In this document: one piece after another, positions 16,451 to 25,963 of the stretch | How positions within the stretch are numbered: the first letter of the stretch is position 1 | Layout of the letters: each line of letters opens with the position of its first letter | Assembly (NCBI GenBank): GCA_024346935.1 | Contig: AP024879.1 | Span: 434,001-498,000 of the forward strand | Length of the DNA: 64,000 bases | Direction: 5' to 3' | Source: Vibrio inusitatus | GTDB taxonomy: Bacteria > Pseudomonadota > Gammaproteobacteria > Enterobacterales > Vibrionaceae | Notes under the pieces: generated by a model | Told to the model about the DNA's origin: nothing | Database searches by the model: none | Seen by the model: the letters and a program-made list of their open reading frames with translations, nothing else | Position numbers and translations under genes: made by a program

Positions 16451-19400
16451 TTATGCCAATTCTGTGCTAATGGTCTGTTTAGGTTCTTTTTGTCTGTATG
16501 CAAGCTTGTACATCGCTGGCATTACCATTAAAGAAAGAACGGTCGCTGCGGCTAATCCGCCGATGATGGTGGCTGCCATTTGATCAAACAATAAATCACT
16601 TAACAGCGGAATCATCCCTAGAGCAGTGGTTAAAGCTCCCATAGATATAGCCATTGTTCGGTTCATAGTGGCTTCTTTTATCGCATCTGAAAGCTCAAGG
16701 CCATTGCGTCTTTCAAGTTCAATTTGGTCCATCAATACGATGCCATTTTTAATGATCATGCCGGTTAAGGTCACTGCGCCAATCAAAGCCATAAAACCAA
16801 ATGGCTTATCGAATAGCAGCAGTGAAAACGTCGCACCTGTTGCTGCCAAGGGTAGGGTGGTATAAATAATGACGGTCTGTTTAAAGCCATTAAACAGTGC
16901 AATCATGATGATGGTCATAACCAGCAGAGCTTTTGGCAATTGCTTGATGATGTCAGTGACTGCTTTATTCTCATCATAATATTCACCGCCCCATTCCATG
17001 CTGTATCCAGGTGGAAGATAGATACTTTCGATCTGATCTTTTAACGCATTTCGAACGTTGGCAGGGGTGGTGTAGCGTTCGACAGCGACTTGAGCAGTTA
17101 TGGTTTTGACGCGATCACGCCTCCAAATCATGCTTTCTTCTGTTGTTAACTCGAATCCATCGACAACTTGGCCTAGAGGAACAGAATGAAGTCCCAATAG
17201 TGATTTAACAGGTAAAGTCTCTAGAGATGTCATATCTTGATTTGACCCACGCAGTTGGATCGGAATCAACTCATCGTTCAGATTCATGCGACCCAACGGC
17301 ATACCGTTAGTACCTCGCTTCATTGCAAAGGCGATATCCGCACGATTAATACCCGCTCGCAATGCTTTGTCTTGGTTGATAATGGGTAGTAACATTTTGC
17401 TTTGCTGACGCCAGTCATCACGAGCGTATTTTGCATCGGGGTGGCTTTCAAATATTGCTTTGGCTTTATTTGCAAGCTGGTGTAGTACCTCTTCGTCTGG
17501 CCCTGAAAAGCGAGCTTCTACGGCATATTTGTCTGCAGTAGCCAATTTAAGTGCCCTAAACCTTGGCTCAGCATTGGGAAAAGCTTGTGCAAGCCATTTA
17601 TCTCCGCGTGCTACAAGACCATCTATCGCAAAGTAATCGGTTGTGTTAATCAATATTTGCCCATAAGCGGGATCAAGTGGCTCTGGCTCTACAGTTACCG
17701 AGAACCTTGGTGCACTTGCTCCTACTGATGTAGAAATGCTTTTTACTTCTGGTTGGGCGAGTAGCCATTGTTCAATCTGTTTCATATCGTCAGAGGTTTG
17801 CTCTATTTTGGCACCATTTGGAAGCCAGTAATCTAGAAACACAATGGGTCTATCAGATTGTGGGATGAAGTTGATTGCAATGTAGGGTACGCATAGAGTT
17901 GTGACTATAATCAGCGGTATTAGTGTAGCGAGAGTTTTGACTGGATGGTCAACAATAGCGTTGATCATCTTGGATAGGAGTGGGCTCTTTTGATCTGCAC
18001 CTTTGTTATTCGGTTTTAAGAACAACCAACACAATAGCGCAGTTAATGTCATAGCAATAATCCACGATAACATTAGCGAAGAAGCGATTATGCTAAATAC
18101 TGAACCAGCAAACTCAGCGGCATCTGTTTTTGAAAAAAGCACTGGGCTCGAACCCATAATCGCTATTACTGTTGCACCTAGCAGTGGCACTGCAGTTTCT
18201 TTCACTGAATCAATAGCAGCCTTGGTTTTTTCTATGCCTTTGTTCATTTTAGACTGCATCATGTCGGTAATGACGATGGCGTTATCAACTAACATGCCCA
18301 AGGCAAGAATGAAGGTACCTAGAGAAACTCGATGCAGATTTATTTCCATGACATTCATGAAAACTAAGGTAAGAAGAATAGTGATTAACAGGCTCGTACC
18401 AACGATAGTTGCACTCTTGAAACCCATGAATATCAGTAATACAACAAACACGATTGCAACGCTTTCAAGTAGGTTTACTACAAAGTCATCAATAGCAATT
18501 TGCACTTGCTCAGGCTGATAAGCAATCGTCGATACGTCGACCCCTAGTGGCAGTTCTGCTTCAAAATCATCAATGATTTGATTGATAGTATCGCCTAGAG
18601 ATACAACGTTGATACCATTTACTGGGCTAACAGCAAGCGTAACAGACGGTTCACCGTTGAATCGGTTTTCAGTGAGCGCTGGTGTTTGATAACCCATGTT
18701 AACATCGGCAATGTCACCCAATCGGATCATGCCGCTTCCAAGTTCACTGATACCGCCTTTGATAATTAGATTTTTAATATCAGATAAAGACTTAAATTCA
18801 CTGGTTTGCGCAACTCTTATACGTTCCTGGTCAGCTGCAAATTGGCCTGCCTCGAAAGTCATATTCTGAGTGTTCAGTTGGCTCCAAACTTGAGCAACTG
18901 ATAAGCCGTATTGTGCTAAACGTTCGTTAGGCATATCGATATAAACCGCGCGAGGTTGGACACCATGAAGCTCAATTTTTTTAATGCCCGAGACGGTTTT
19001 GATTCTGCGTTGTAACTCCTCTGCATACTGACGCAGTTCTTCAGGGGCCGCATCGGTACTATGAATGGAAAACAGCATCCCATACACTTCCGAGAACTCA
19101 TCTTGAACGATTGAGATCTGAGCGCTGGTTGGTAATTGCAATTTCACATCTGATACTTTACGGCGTAGCAGATCCCATTGCTGGGGAAGTTCTTGTGAAT
19201 TGAGGCTTTCTTTAAGGTCGACAAACACCATAGAAATACCAGGGCGAGATAGGGAGCGTAAGCGATTCAGCTCCGCCATTTCTTGCAGTTTAGTTTCTAC
19301 GGTATCAGTGACCTGTTGTTCCACTTCTTCAGCGCTTGCGCCAGGGTAAAGCGTTACTACTACAGCCGTTTTAACCGTAAATGTGGGGTCTTCCAATTTT

Positions 19401-19501
19401 CCAAGATCAAAGTATGAATACAGTCCAGCGATGATACTCAGCACTGTGAAGAAGAGTACAAAGGTACGTTGTCTGATGGCAAATTCAGCTAGATTAATCA
19501 T
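16451..19501 (-). CDS. RND efflux pump, inner-membrane permease
   Basis: A 1016-residue AcrB-type resistance-nodulation-division permease: 12 expected membrane helices and two large periplasmic loops, with the duplicated architecture clear. Landmarks are the N-terminal YPGASAEEVEQQVTDTVE, the helix-4 proton-relay motif GMLVDNAIVITD and a matching helix-10/11 segment (VTLTGMIIKNGIVLMDQIEL). Helix 4 reads VDN where AcrB has VDD, a change found in some RND subfamilies. It lies 8 nt after the adaptor gene. Drugs, bile salts, fatty acids or metabolites could be the substrate; this cannot be told from sequence. Confidence 0.94.
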   Translation of the reverse strand: MINLAEFAIRQRTFVLFFTVLSIIAGLYSYFDLGKLEDPTFTVKTAVVVTLYPGASAEEVEQQVTDTVETKLQEMAELNRLRSLSRPGISMVFVDLKESLNSQELPQQWDLLRRKVSDVKLQLPTSAQISIVQDEFSEVYGMLFSIHSTDAAPEELRQYAEELQRRIKTVSGIKKIELHGVQPRAVYIDMPNERLAQYGLSVAQVWSQLNTQNMTFEAGQFAADQERIRVAQTSEFKSLSDIKNLIIKGGISELGSGMIRLGDIADVNMGYQTPALTENRFNGEPSVTLAVSPVNGINVVSLGDTINQIIDDFEAELPLGVDVSTIAYQPEQVQIAIDDFVVNLLESVAIVFVVLLIFMGFKSATIVGTSLLITILLTLVFMNVMEINLHRVSLGTFILALGMLVDNAIVITDMMQSKMNKGIEKTKAAIDSVKETAVPLLGATVIAIMGSSPVLFSKTDAAEFAGSVFSIIASSLMLSWIIAMTLTALLCWLFLKPNNKGADQKSPLLSKMINAIVDHPVKTLATLIPLIIVTTLCVPYIAINFIPQSDRPIVFLDYWLPNGAKIEQTSDDMKQIEQWLLAQPEVKSISTSVGASAPRFSVTVEPEPLDPAYGQILINTTDYFAIDGLVARGDKWLAQAFPNAEPRFRALKLATADKYAVEARFSGPDEEVLHQLANKAKAIFESHPDAKYARDDWRQQSKMLLPIINQDKALRAGINRADIAFAMKRGTNGMPLGRMNLNDELIPIQLRGSNQDMTSLETLPVKSLLGLHSVPLGQVVDGFELTTEESMIWRRDRVKTITAQVAVERYTTPANVRNALKDQIESIYLPPGYSMEWGGEYYDENKAVTDIIKQLPKALLVMTIIMIALFNGFKQTVIIYTTLPLAATGATFSLLLFDKPFGFMALIGAVTLTGMIIKNGIVLMDQIELERRNGLELSDAIKEATMNRTMAISMGALTTALGMIPLLSDLLFDQMAATIIGGLAAATVLSLMVMPAMYKLAYRQKEPKQTISTELA

Positions 19502-19509
19502 GCTTGTTC

Positions 19510-20592
19510 CTATAGCTCCCGTACAGTGATGTTGTCTGCTTTATCACCTTCCTTAAGGTAGTGTGTACCACTGATGACAATGTGGTCTCCCGTGGAGAAA
19601 TCACCGTTAATACAGGCGGTATTCGCATCAATGGAATCAAGATTAATAGAGCGGGGAGCAATGATGCCATCTTCAACGACATTTACGTGCATTTCGTGTT
19701 TGTTACCCAAAAGGGCGGAATAAGGAACACAGTAAGAAGAATCAGTGAGCGATAAATCAGCCAAAACGGTTACTGATTTTCCTGGGAAAACATCATGAGA
19801 TGGGTTGTCCAAGGTCATAGTGACAGTATAGGTCTGCTTGATTAGATGGGGCTTGGTGGCAATTTCACTCACTGTTGCCTGTAATGGTTGTTTAGCTTGA
19901 TACCAAGTGACATTTACTTGTTGTTCTGCTTTGAACTCGTGAAGTAAATTTTCAGGAACATCAATATCAACCTCGAGCTCATCGTTATTTTGCAGTGACA
20001 CCACCGATATACCGGGAAGAACCTGCTCATGTTGTTCATAATTGACGTTTCCAATGACACCACTAAATGGAGCCTTTAATTCTGTGTAACTCAATGTATC
20101 TTCAGCTCGCTGGATGTTTTTTTGCACTACCTTTACCGCAGATAAACTGCGCTCATAACCGCTGATGGCGCGGTCAAGATTTACACTCGCTATTGCGTCG
20201 TCTTTAATGGCTTGTTTTACTCGTGCAAGTTCTGCCTTAGCAAGCTTGTGTGCTGATTTAGCCTCAAGCATTCGAGCCTCTAGTTCCTCTAAAGCAACTT
20301 GGTAATCATGTGGGTCTAGACGAGCAATGGTTTCGCCTTTTTTTACCACATCGCCTTTTCTGACCAGAAGTTCGTCAATGGTTCCAGGAACGCGAAAAGC
20401 AACCCCCGCTTTTTCTTGAGAGTGGACGACACCGGTGAATTGTTTTGTTGATTTAAATGACGGATCTTTCAGCTCTACAACCTGAATACTGCGCTGAGGT
20501 TCAGATGCGAGTTTAGGTGTGGATTCTACCTGTTGACATGCGCTAAGCAACAAGGCTATTGCGCTTGCGATTATTGTTTTTGAATACTGCAT
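19510..20592 (-). CDS. RND efflux periplasmic adaptor lipoprotein
   Basis: A 360-residue membrane-fusion protein of the AcrA/HlyD family with a lipobox (LLLSAC, Cys19). Typical parts are visible: a lipoyl-like half (GVAFRVPGTIDELLVRKGD), an alpha-helical hairpin (about 95-165), the second lipoyl half (TELKAPFSGVIGNVNYE) and beta-barrel strands. It bridges the permease and the outer-membrane lipoprotein encoded downstream. AGGAG lies 7 nt before the ATG, but this site sits in the loop and arm of an inverted repeat at 20595-20621, which could tune translation. Confidence 0.93.
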   Translation of the reverse strand: MQYSKTIIASAIALLLSACQQVESTPKLASEPQRSIQVVELKDPSFKSTKQFTGVVHSQEKAGVAFRVPGTIDELLVRKGDVVKKGETIARLDPHDYQVALEELEARMLEAKSAHKLAKAELARVKQAIKDDAIASVNLDRAISGYERSLSAVKVVQKNIQRAEDTLSYTELKAPFSGVIGNVNYEQHEQVLPGISVVSLQNNDELEVDIDVPENLLHEFKAEQQVNVTWYQAKQPLQATVSEIATKPHLIKQTYTVTMTLDNPSHDVFPGKSVTVLADLSLTDSSYCVPYSALLGNKHEMHVNVVEDGIIAPRSINLDSIDANTACINGDFSTGDHIVISGTHYLKEGDKADNITVREL

Positions 20593-20594
20593 AT

Positions 20595-20621
20595 TCGGGC
20601 TCCTATATTTTAGTAGCCCGA
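20595..20621 (-). promoter_or_regulatory. Inverted repeat over the adaptor gene's ribosome binding site
   Basis: TCGGGCT and AGCCCGA, 13 nt apart, form a perfect 7-bp stem directly before the adaptor ATG. On the minus strand the AGGAG element lies at the loop and 3' arm boundary. It may be a translational control hairpin or a regulator-binding dyad. Confidence 0.45.
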
Positions 20622-20671
20622 TTGTAAGTGTTTAATCGAAAGAGATAATCAGTCTCATTTAAGAATCACTG

Positions 20672-21571
20672 TCATGATTTTTGTGACAATAGTGAATCCT
20701 GCGGAATTCTTTGTAATAAATATTCTATCAATAAACGACTGGCATAGTTTAAAGTCTGTGGTTTCGGATGCAGTAAGTAGGATTGATTAGGTACGGCGGG
20801 GTGATCAGGCAATACTTTAATTAGTTTACCTTGTTGTAACTCCTCTTTAGCCACAAGTTCAGGTAAAAATCCAATCCCTCTTCCCATAATCAGCGCTCTA
20901 CGAAGAAAGCCTATGCTATTACAAACTAGCCAAGGGGAGACTGAAATTTGCCCAGATTCAAAATGCCACAAGTTATCTACATTGCCACTAGGCCAGCGAT
21001 AACACATTACTTTGTGTTTATGCAGGTCCGTTAATACTTCTATGCGCTCATTATTACTAATGTAATCTGGTGAAGCGAGTAAGCTGTGATTGAGTGGCAT
21101 TAGAGGCTTAGCGATTAGGTCTGAATTTTCTAACTCACCGCCATGGAAAGAGATGTCTAAACCGTATTGATAGATTTCTTGAAAGCCATTACTCACGGTA
21201 CGAAGATCAAGCTCCACGTTTGGGTACATATCATGAAAATCAAATAGAGAGCACTGAACGAACTCGTAAGTTTCAGCGAGTAAGCCCAATTTGACTTTCC
21301 CTGACACTTCACGGCTAGAGTAAGTAACTGCTTGATTGGCATCGTCCAAAAGCTCTACGACCTTCTGTACTTTGCTAAAGTAACTGTCACCGTTATGAGT
21401 TAACGAGAGTGAACGAGTAGTGCGATGGAATAGTTGTGTATTGAGTTCTTTCTCTAGATCGTTAATGCGTCTGCTGACATTTGCACGAGGTAGGTCGAGG
21501 GCGTTTGCTGCAGCGGTAAAACTACCCAACTCAACAACGTGAAGGAACAGTTTCAGGTCTTCAGTTTTCAT
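20672..21571 (-). CDS. LysR-family regulator of the efflux operon
   Basis: A 299-residue LysR-type regulator. The N-terminal winged helix-turn-helix is clear (FTAAANALDLPRANVSRRIN, then LEKELNTQLFHRTTRSLSLT), followed by a periplasmic-binding-like effector domain. It lies directly upstream of, and in the same direction as, the efflux adaptor gene (79 nt), which differs from the usual divergent layout of LysR regulators. It may therefore control the pump from a promoter in the spacer or be co-transcribed. The region to its right separates it from the divergent small-ORF operon, which it could also regulate. Confidence 0.9.
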   Translation of the reverse strand: MKTEDLKLFLHVVELGSFTAAANALDLPRANVSRRINDLEKELNTQLFHRTTRSLSLTHNGDSYFSKVQKVVELLDDANQAVTYSSREVSGKVKLGLLAETYEFVQCSLFDFHDMYPNVELDLRTVSNGFQEIYQYGLDISFHGGELENSDLIAKPLMPLNHSLLASPDYISNNERIEVLTDLHKHKVMCYRWPSGNVDNLWHFESGQISVSPWLVCNSIGFLRRALIMGRGIGFLPELVAKEELQQGKLIKVLPDHPAVPNQSYLLHPKPQTLNYASRLLIEYLLQRIPQDSLLSQKS

Positions 21572-21761
21572 GAAAAATCTATTGTCTGCGTGAGTACAAA
21601 TAAGTGTGGTTTAGGATATCTTAGTTGGACGACGTTCGATATAGCCAATAGCTTTAGTATTTATTCATAAGTCAGTTTAATAATCGATCTAAACCTTAGT
21701 GTCGTTATCTCTGTTAAGGGCTTAGTTACAATAAGCTGAGTAGCAAAAGGAGAATATAGAC

Positions 21762-21860
21762 ATGATAAAACTCGAATTTGGACTAGGGCCGATTGAAGTA
21801 GGGCACATTGCGATAGCAATTGCGATGTTGTTGCTTGGTATATTCTTTGGTGCTTTGTAG
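21762..21860 (+). CDS. 32-residue membrane peptide
   Basis: A very short open frame with strong support. AAAAGGAG lies 9 nt before the ATG, and the product has an amphipathic head (MIKLEFGLGPIEVGHI) and then one hydrophobic helix (AIAIAMLLLGIFFGAL) ending at the stop codon. A possible -10 (TACAAT) lies at 21727-21732. It precedes, by 165 nt, a gene pair for a membrane protein and an HlyD-like protein on the same strand. One-helix peptides of this size often bind and tune larger membrane complexes; that role is inferred. I recognise no family. Confidence 0.65.
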   Translation: MIKLEFGLGPIEVGHIAIAIAMLLLGIFFGAL

Positions 21861-22025
21861 TACCTAAAGTTGAATTAAGTTGTTTTATATTGTTGATGAG
21901 TTGGCACTGTTTATGCGTAAGCAGTGCTTAAGTGTGTGTGTAAGAAAAGGAATAACGCATATTCCTACATTACGCTGTAAATAGCTTAAAGTTCACGCGA
22001 ATTCATAACAAGAAGTGAAAATAAA

Positions 22026-22538
22026 ATGTCTGCTACCTCTTTACCTTCTTCTAACGAAGGTACGGGAAGAAAAATAGCAAGGAGCATAATTTCCATCCTC
22101 TCATATTTGCTTAAAGCTGTGATTGTTTTTGGCGTTATCGCTGGAGCATCTGTTGCTTTATCCAAACTAGGATCAATCCACGGAAAGGATTTACCCGCTG
22201 AATATTTTGTTGATGGATACCCTACGATCCTCAAACTACTCGATTCTGAAGTTTTCATGGGTTTTGTTTTTTTCGTCACCTTAGCAATCATTGTATATAT
22301 GGTGTATCTATTCTGGCAATTGCATGAAGTCGCGGTCCACAAAGCATCAAAAATGTCGAGTGCTCACACTCAAATCGTTTTTGCTCTTTCATTATGTGGC
22401 CTATTCATCAATAAAACCTGGTGGGTACTAGCGATTATTATTGCATTTTCACGTTGGGATGTGATTGGAGATTCCATCTCTAAGATCATCAGCAATGGTC
22501 TTTCAGGCCGAAAACAAACTAAAGCATCTGAGGAATAA
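22026..22538 (+). CDS. Three-helix inner-membrane protein partnered with HlyD-like protein
   Basis: A 170-residue protein with a short polar N-terminus and three predicted membrane helices (about 21-45, 75-98 and 115-140). The tail is basic and polar. It ends 3 nt before the HlyD-like gene, so the two are translationally linked. Enterobacteria have a comparable layout in yibI-yibH and yiaW-yiaV, where a small membrane protein precedes an HlyD-like protein; I cannot confirm homology of the small partner. The ribosome binding site is weak. Function is unknown. Confidence 0.75.
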   Translation: MSATSLPSSNEGTGRKIARSIISILSYLLKAVIVFGVIAGASVALSKLGSIHGKDLPAEYFVDGYPTILKLLDSEVFMGFVFFVTLAIIVYMVYLFWQLHEVAVHKASKMSSAHTQIVFALSLCGLFINKTWWVLAIIIAFSRWDVIGDSISKIISNGLSGRKQTKASEE

Positions 22539-22541
22539 TCC

Positions 22542-23573
22542 ATGAAAGAGATTATGTTACCTTACATCCTGATTTGCTGGATCTTGGTGAAACTAGGCGT
22601 TGTAAAATGGAATCTACGAAGCGGCACCGTTATGGTAGGTACAGGCATGTTCATTGCCACAATGCTATTTATTGCTCACCGTTTTTGGTCTCCTGCGGAT
22701 TTAACCGACAGTACAACAGTAAAAGCGCCGCATGCAGTACTGAGTCCATTATTTGGCCAAGAAGTTGACCAAGTGTTTGTGACTCATAATCAGATCGTAA
22801 AAGAAGGCGAATTGATTTATACACTTCGTTCTGAAGATACAGAGTCACAACTGGAAAGCCTAGACGCTCAAAAGAAAGCGAGTGAAGCCGAAATTCTATC
22901 GTTAAGACTGCAACAGAATAATGACAAGAAAACGCTAGTTAGACTTGAGAAGCTAAAAGATTTCTCTCATGATTCTGAACGTGATGATATCCGTACTGAT
23001 ATTGAAACTGCCGAAGCTAAAATTGCTGCAGCACACGCTCAAATTATGAATATTGAAGCGCAATTGGCATCTGCAAAGTGGCAGCATGAACGCCGCGAAG
23101 TTCGAGCGCCGTTTGATGGACAGTTATCAATTACTAACATTACTGATGGAACTCGTACTGGTAACATGCATTTGTACTCAACCAGCAAGAAATTTGTTGA
23201 GATGCGCATTCCAGATCAAACCTATCGCGGAATCAAAAAAGGGCAGTTTGCTGAGTTTTATGTAGATGCTTACCCGGGAGAGATCTTCCGTGGGCGTGTA
23301 CACAGTGTTACTGCTGGTACAGGTGAAGCGCAGGTTCAAGTGCGCCAAGGTAGTCAACATGTGAGACAACACGTTGGTAATAACATGAATTCTCATGGAC
23401 GTACTATCGTGATTGAATTCATTGAGCCAGAAGGATACAACATCCCTATCGGTTCAACAGGCTCTGGTTGGGTGTCAGCAGACAAACCACACCCGATGCT
23501 TGGTTTTATGGATATTATTGGTGGTGCTACAGTTCGACTTAAGGCTTATAAAGCTTATTTGTCCGCGCTGTAA
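22542..23573 (+). CDS. HlyD-like membrane-fusion protein
   Basis: A 343-residue HlyD/EmrA-like protein. It starts with hydrophobic segments (about 5-20 and 28-46), then has a lipoyl half (VLSPLFGQEVDQVFVTHNQI), a coiled-coil hairpin (about 100-175) and the second lipoyl half (EVRAPFDGQLSITNITDGT), followed by a beta-barrel part. It resembles E. coli YibH/YiaV in layout. No pump or outer-membrane channel gene is adjacent, so its partner must be elsewhere or is the three-helix protein. A strong terminator follows. Confidence 0.85.
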   Translation: MKEIMLPYILICWILVKLGVVKWNLRSGTVMVGTGMFIATMLFIAHRFWSPADLTDSTTVKAPHAVLSPLFGQEVDQVFVTHNQIVKEGELIYTLRSEDTESQLESLDAQKKASEAEILSLRLQQNNDKKTLVRLEKLKDFSHDSERDDIRTDIETAEAKIAAAHAQIMNIEAQLASAKWQHERREVRAPFDGQLSITNITDGTRTGNMHLYSTSKKFVEMRIPDQTYRGIKKGQFAEFYVDAYPGEIFRGRVHSVTAGTGEAQVQVRQGSQHVRQHVGNNMNSHGRTIVIEFIEPEGYNIPIGSTGSGWVSADKPHPMLGFMDIIGGATVRLKAYKAYLSAL

Positions 23574-23585
23574 GGCATTTCGGTA

Positions 23586-23627
23586 AAGAAAAGGGCAGTA
23601 TCACATCCGTGATACTGCCCTTTTCTT
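23586..23627. terminator. Long bidirectional terminator
   Basis: A perfect 19-bp inverted repeat with an ATCC loop: the arms are 23586-23604 and 23609-23627, core GGGCAGTATCAC / GTGATACTGCCC. A-rich and T-rich ends provide U-tracts on both strands. It lies between the HlyD-like gene and the convergent LysR gene. Confidence 0.93.
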
Positions 23628-23641
23628 GTATTGAATACCTG

Positions 23642-24460
23642 CTATAGAGCCGGGTTTGACTTAAGTTCTTCGTGGATGCACTTCTCGACAAGATTTGCTA
23701 TCCATAAACTTTTAGGAGACTTCCTCTTAGAAGCTTTAAGTACAATAGCTGTATCAATATCTAAGTCTGGAATATCAGCATCTGCTCTATATGAAATATA
23801 TCGCATGGTATGCGCACGATCCATCAACTGAGACAGCAGCATAAAATTATCCACAAAAATAGTCGCTTCAGCATCAGGTAGGGCACGTTGAAAACGATTT
23901 TCATATTCGTTGACACCTGAAGCAATATATTTAACAAACTCACCCTCTATGTTCCCTATTATGACCCCGGAACCGGCATACATTTTCTTCTGAAACAGCG
24001 TTTGAGGCTTATCGCTTAAGATATGAAATCCAAGATCTACCTCTTCATCGAGAATCATATTCTCCGACAGTTTAGTCCAATTTCTCATTTCAATGATAGC
24101 GTCTGTTTCTTCGCGTATTTTATTGATAATTTGGTTACCAAACCGCATTAATAAAGGTTCTAAGATATGAATAGTAACGCGGTCTACATTCGATGGTGAG
24201 AACTCTTCAGGTTCTAATGATTGTGTAATTTGTTCGATGGCATTTTGGATTTTTGGTTGTATGACCAATGCATAAGAGGTTGGCGATAACCCCTCGGCGC
24301 TTCGCGTAAACAAAGGATCATCGAGTTCTTCTCTTAATTGAGCGAGAACTTTAGAAATATACGATTGTGATCGTCCAAGCTTTTTTGCCGTTCGTTGGGT
24401 TGAGTGTGTTTGCATTAAATTCAAAAACACATTCAATGAATTGAGGTCTGTAATTCTCAT
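23642..24460 (-). CDS. LysR-family regulator divergent from FadL-type porin
   Basis: A 272-residue LysR-type regulator, somewhat shorter than the usual 290-310. The winged helix-turn-helix is clear (STQRTAKKLGRSQSYISKVL, then LREELDDPLFTRSAEGLSPT). The effector domain is less typical. It is divergent from the FadL-type porin gene across 209 nt, the classical layout for a LysR regulator and its target, so control of that porin is the best guess. Confidence 0.88.
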   Translation of the reverse strand: MRITDLNSLNVFLNLMQTHSTQRTAKKLGRSQSYISKVLAQLREELDDPLFTRSAEGLSPTSYALVIQPKIQNAIEQITQSLEPEEFSPSNVDRVTIHILEPLLMRFGNQIINKIREETDAIIEMRNWTKLSENMILDEEVDLGFHILSDKPQTLFQKKMYAGSGVIIGNIEGEFVKYIASGVNEYENRFQRALPDAEATIFVDNFMLLSQLMDRAHTMRYISYRADADIPDLDIDTAIVLKASKRKSPKSLWIANLVEKCIHEELKSNPAL

Positions 24461-24669
24461 TCTATCGCCATTACTACTTTACTTGATTTATAGAGTAGCA
24501 AAAAACGAATAGAATCAATAAGCTTATAGCGGATAAGTTCCCTTTTATTTTCCTGTGATATTCGATATTCCTCCAAACTATAAGCCCATCCGTATAATTT
24601 GCTCAGATAAGGATTTTGCTATCTATTTGCTCAATCCTAAGGCCTACTCAATTATAGATTTGGGAAATT

Positions 24670-25905
24670 ATGTCAACCAATAGACTTTCATCCATCACTT
24701 CTACTGTAACTGCTAAGCAATCCTCTAACTTATCACTTTCTCGCTTAGCCGTGATGACCTCTTTAGCTTTCGCGACCACAATGCCCACTATGGCAAACGC
24801 AAGTGGCTTATTTCTTCAAGAAGCAGTGACTGCAAATGCTGGTGTTGCCGGAGCCGGTGATGGTGTGTATACCGATTCCGCTGCTGCTATGTGGACAAAC
24901 CCTGCCACTATGTCATTTATGGGAGAGTCTTTAACGACCATCAATGTCATGGCGTTTGACCTAAAGATGAAATTCCACGATGCGGATACGCCAGCCCAAG
25001 ATGGTGAAGCGCAATCTTACCTGCCCTCTATTTCTATTTTTCATGCTCACCAAGTATCGGAGAAAGTGCACCTCGGTTTAGCATTAGGTGCTGCTGGTGG
25101 CTCGAGTCTATCTTATGGTGATGACTGGGCAGGAGCGGGTGCTCTAGATTCAATAACGCTGAATGTTATTGTTCTTAATCCATCGCTGTCATACAAGATT
25201 AATGAACAATGGTCTGTTGCCGGTGGTGTGCAGTTTAGTTGGGCTGCATTTGAGCAATCTACAGCATTGATATCAACTAAACAGGATACTGACTGGGCAT
25301 ATGGATATAACCTAGGTGTAATGTATCGTCCTACCGATAGCCTAGATTTAGGTTTAAGTTATCGTTCGAAATCAGAACATAGCTTCGATGCAGAACTGCA
25401 TAAATTACCTCTTTCAGTTTCAACGGATATTGAAGTGCCAGAAATAGTTGACCTGAGTACGCGCTATGGCTTTAACAAAGAGCTAAATCTTTTAGCTAGT
25501 ATTCAATTTCATCGCTGGAGTGCTTGGGATCAGACGGTTCTGGATTTGGGAGGACCTATTAATGGTGTATCAATTAAAAGAGATTGGGATGACGTTTGGA
25601 AGTTTGCAATCGGTGCCGACTACAAATTGAACTCAGATTGGCGTTTGAAGGCTGGCTTCTCTTATGAAACATCACCACAAGATGATCCTGAAAAACAATG
25701 GGTTGATCTACCGGTAGGTGAGCAATATCGTTACTCGGTTGGTGCATCTACAAATTGGGATAATGTCGGAATTGACTTCTTCTATGAATACGCAGATCTT
25801 GGTGAAGTAGAGTCAGCAAAACGCTTTGCAAACAATAATCTCGTTGGCGTTAACGGCACCTTCGACGGACGCATTCATTTCGTTGGTGTGAACTTCACTA
25901 TCTAA
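24670..25905 (+). CDS. FadL-family outer-membrane transporter
   Basis: A 411-residue outer-membrane beta-barrel of the FadL/OmpP1/TodX family, which passes long-chain fatty acids and other hydrophobic compounds. A long N-terminal leader ends near MANA-SGLFLQE. The mature start, with GVAGAGDGVYTDSAAAMWTNPATMS, is the family's N-terminal hatch signature. Alternating strands fill the rest and the protein ends in HFVGVNFTI, a typical terminal strand. An earlier Met-rich leader stretch makes the exact start less certain. Vibrios carry several FadL paralogues, so the symbol is withheld. A terminator overlaps the end of the next gene. Confidence 0.9.
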   Translation: MSTNRLSSITSTVTAKQSSNLSLSRLAVMTSLAFATTMPTMANASGLFLQEAVTANAGVAGAGDGVYTDSAAAMWTNPATMSFMGESLTTINVMAFDLKMKFHDADTPAQDGEAQSYLPSISIFHAHQVSEKVHLGLALGAAGGSSLSYGDDWAGAGALDSITLNVIVLNPSLSYKINEQWSVAGGVQFSWAAFEQSTALISTKQDTDWAYGYNLGVMYRPTDSLDLGLSYRSKSEHSFDAELHKLPLSVSTDIEVPEIVDLSTRYGFNKELNLLASIQFHRWSAWDQTVLDLGGPINGVSIKRDWDDVWKFAIGADYKLNSDWRLKAGFSYETSPQDDPEKQWVDLPVGEQYRYSVGASTNWDNVGIDFFYEYADLGEVESAKRFANNNLVGVNGTFDGRIHFVGVNFTI

Positions 25906-25934
25906 TTAAAACCAAAGAGAACTAAATAGATAAG

Positions 25935-25963
25935 ATAGCCGACTAAATAGTCGGCTATTTTTA
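25935..25963 (+). terminator. Intrinsic terminator after FadL-type gene
   Basis: ATAGCCGACTA and TAGTCGGCTAT form a perfect 11-bp stem with a 2-base spacer, followed by TTTTT. It may act on both convergent genes, since the neighbouring gene ends at 25961. Confidence 0.88.

Noticed and set aside
18003..18518. 171-codon open frame on the plus strand inside the RND permease gene
   Set aside because: It is fully antisense to a well-supported gene, has no ribosome binding site and shows no domain. It reflects codon bias of the opposite strand.
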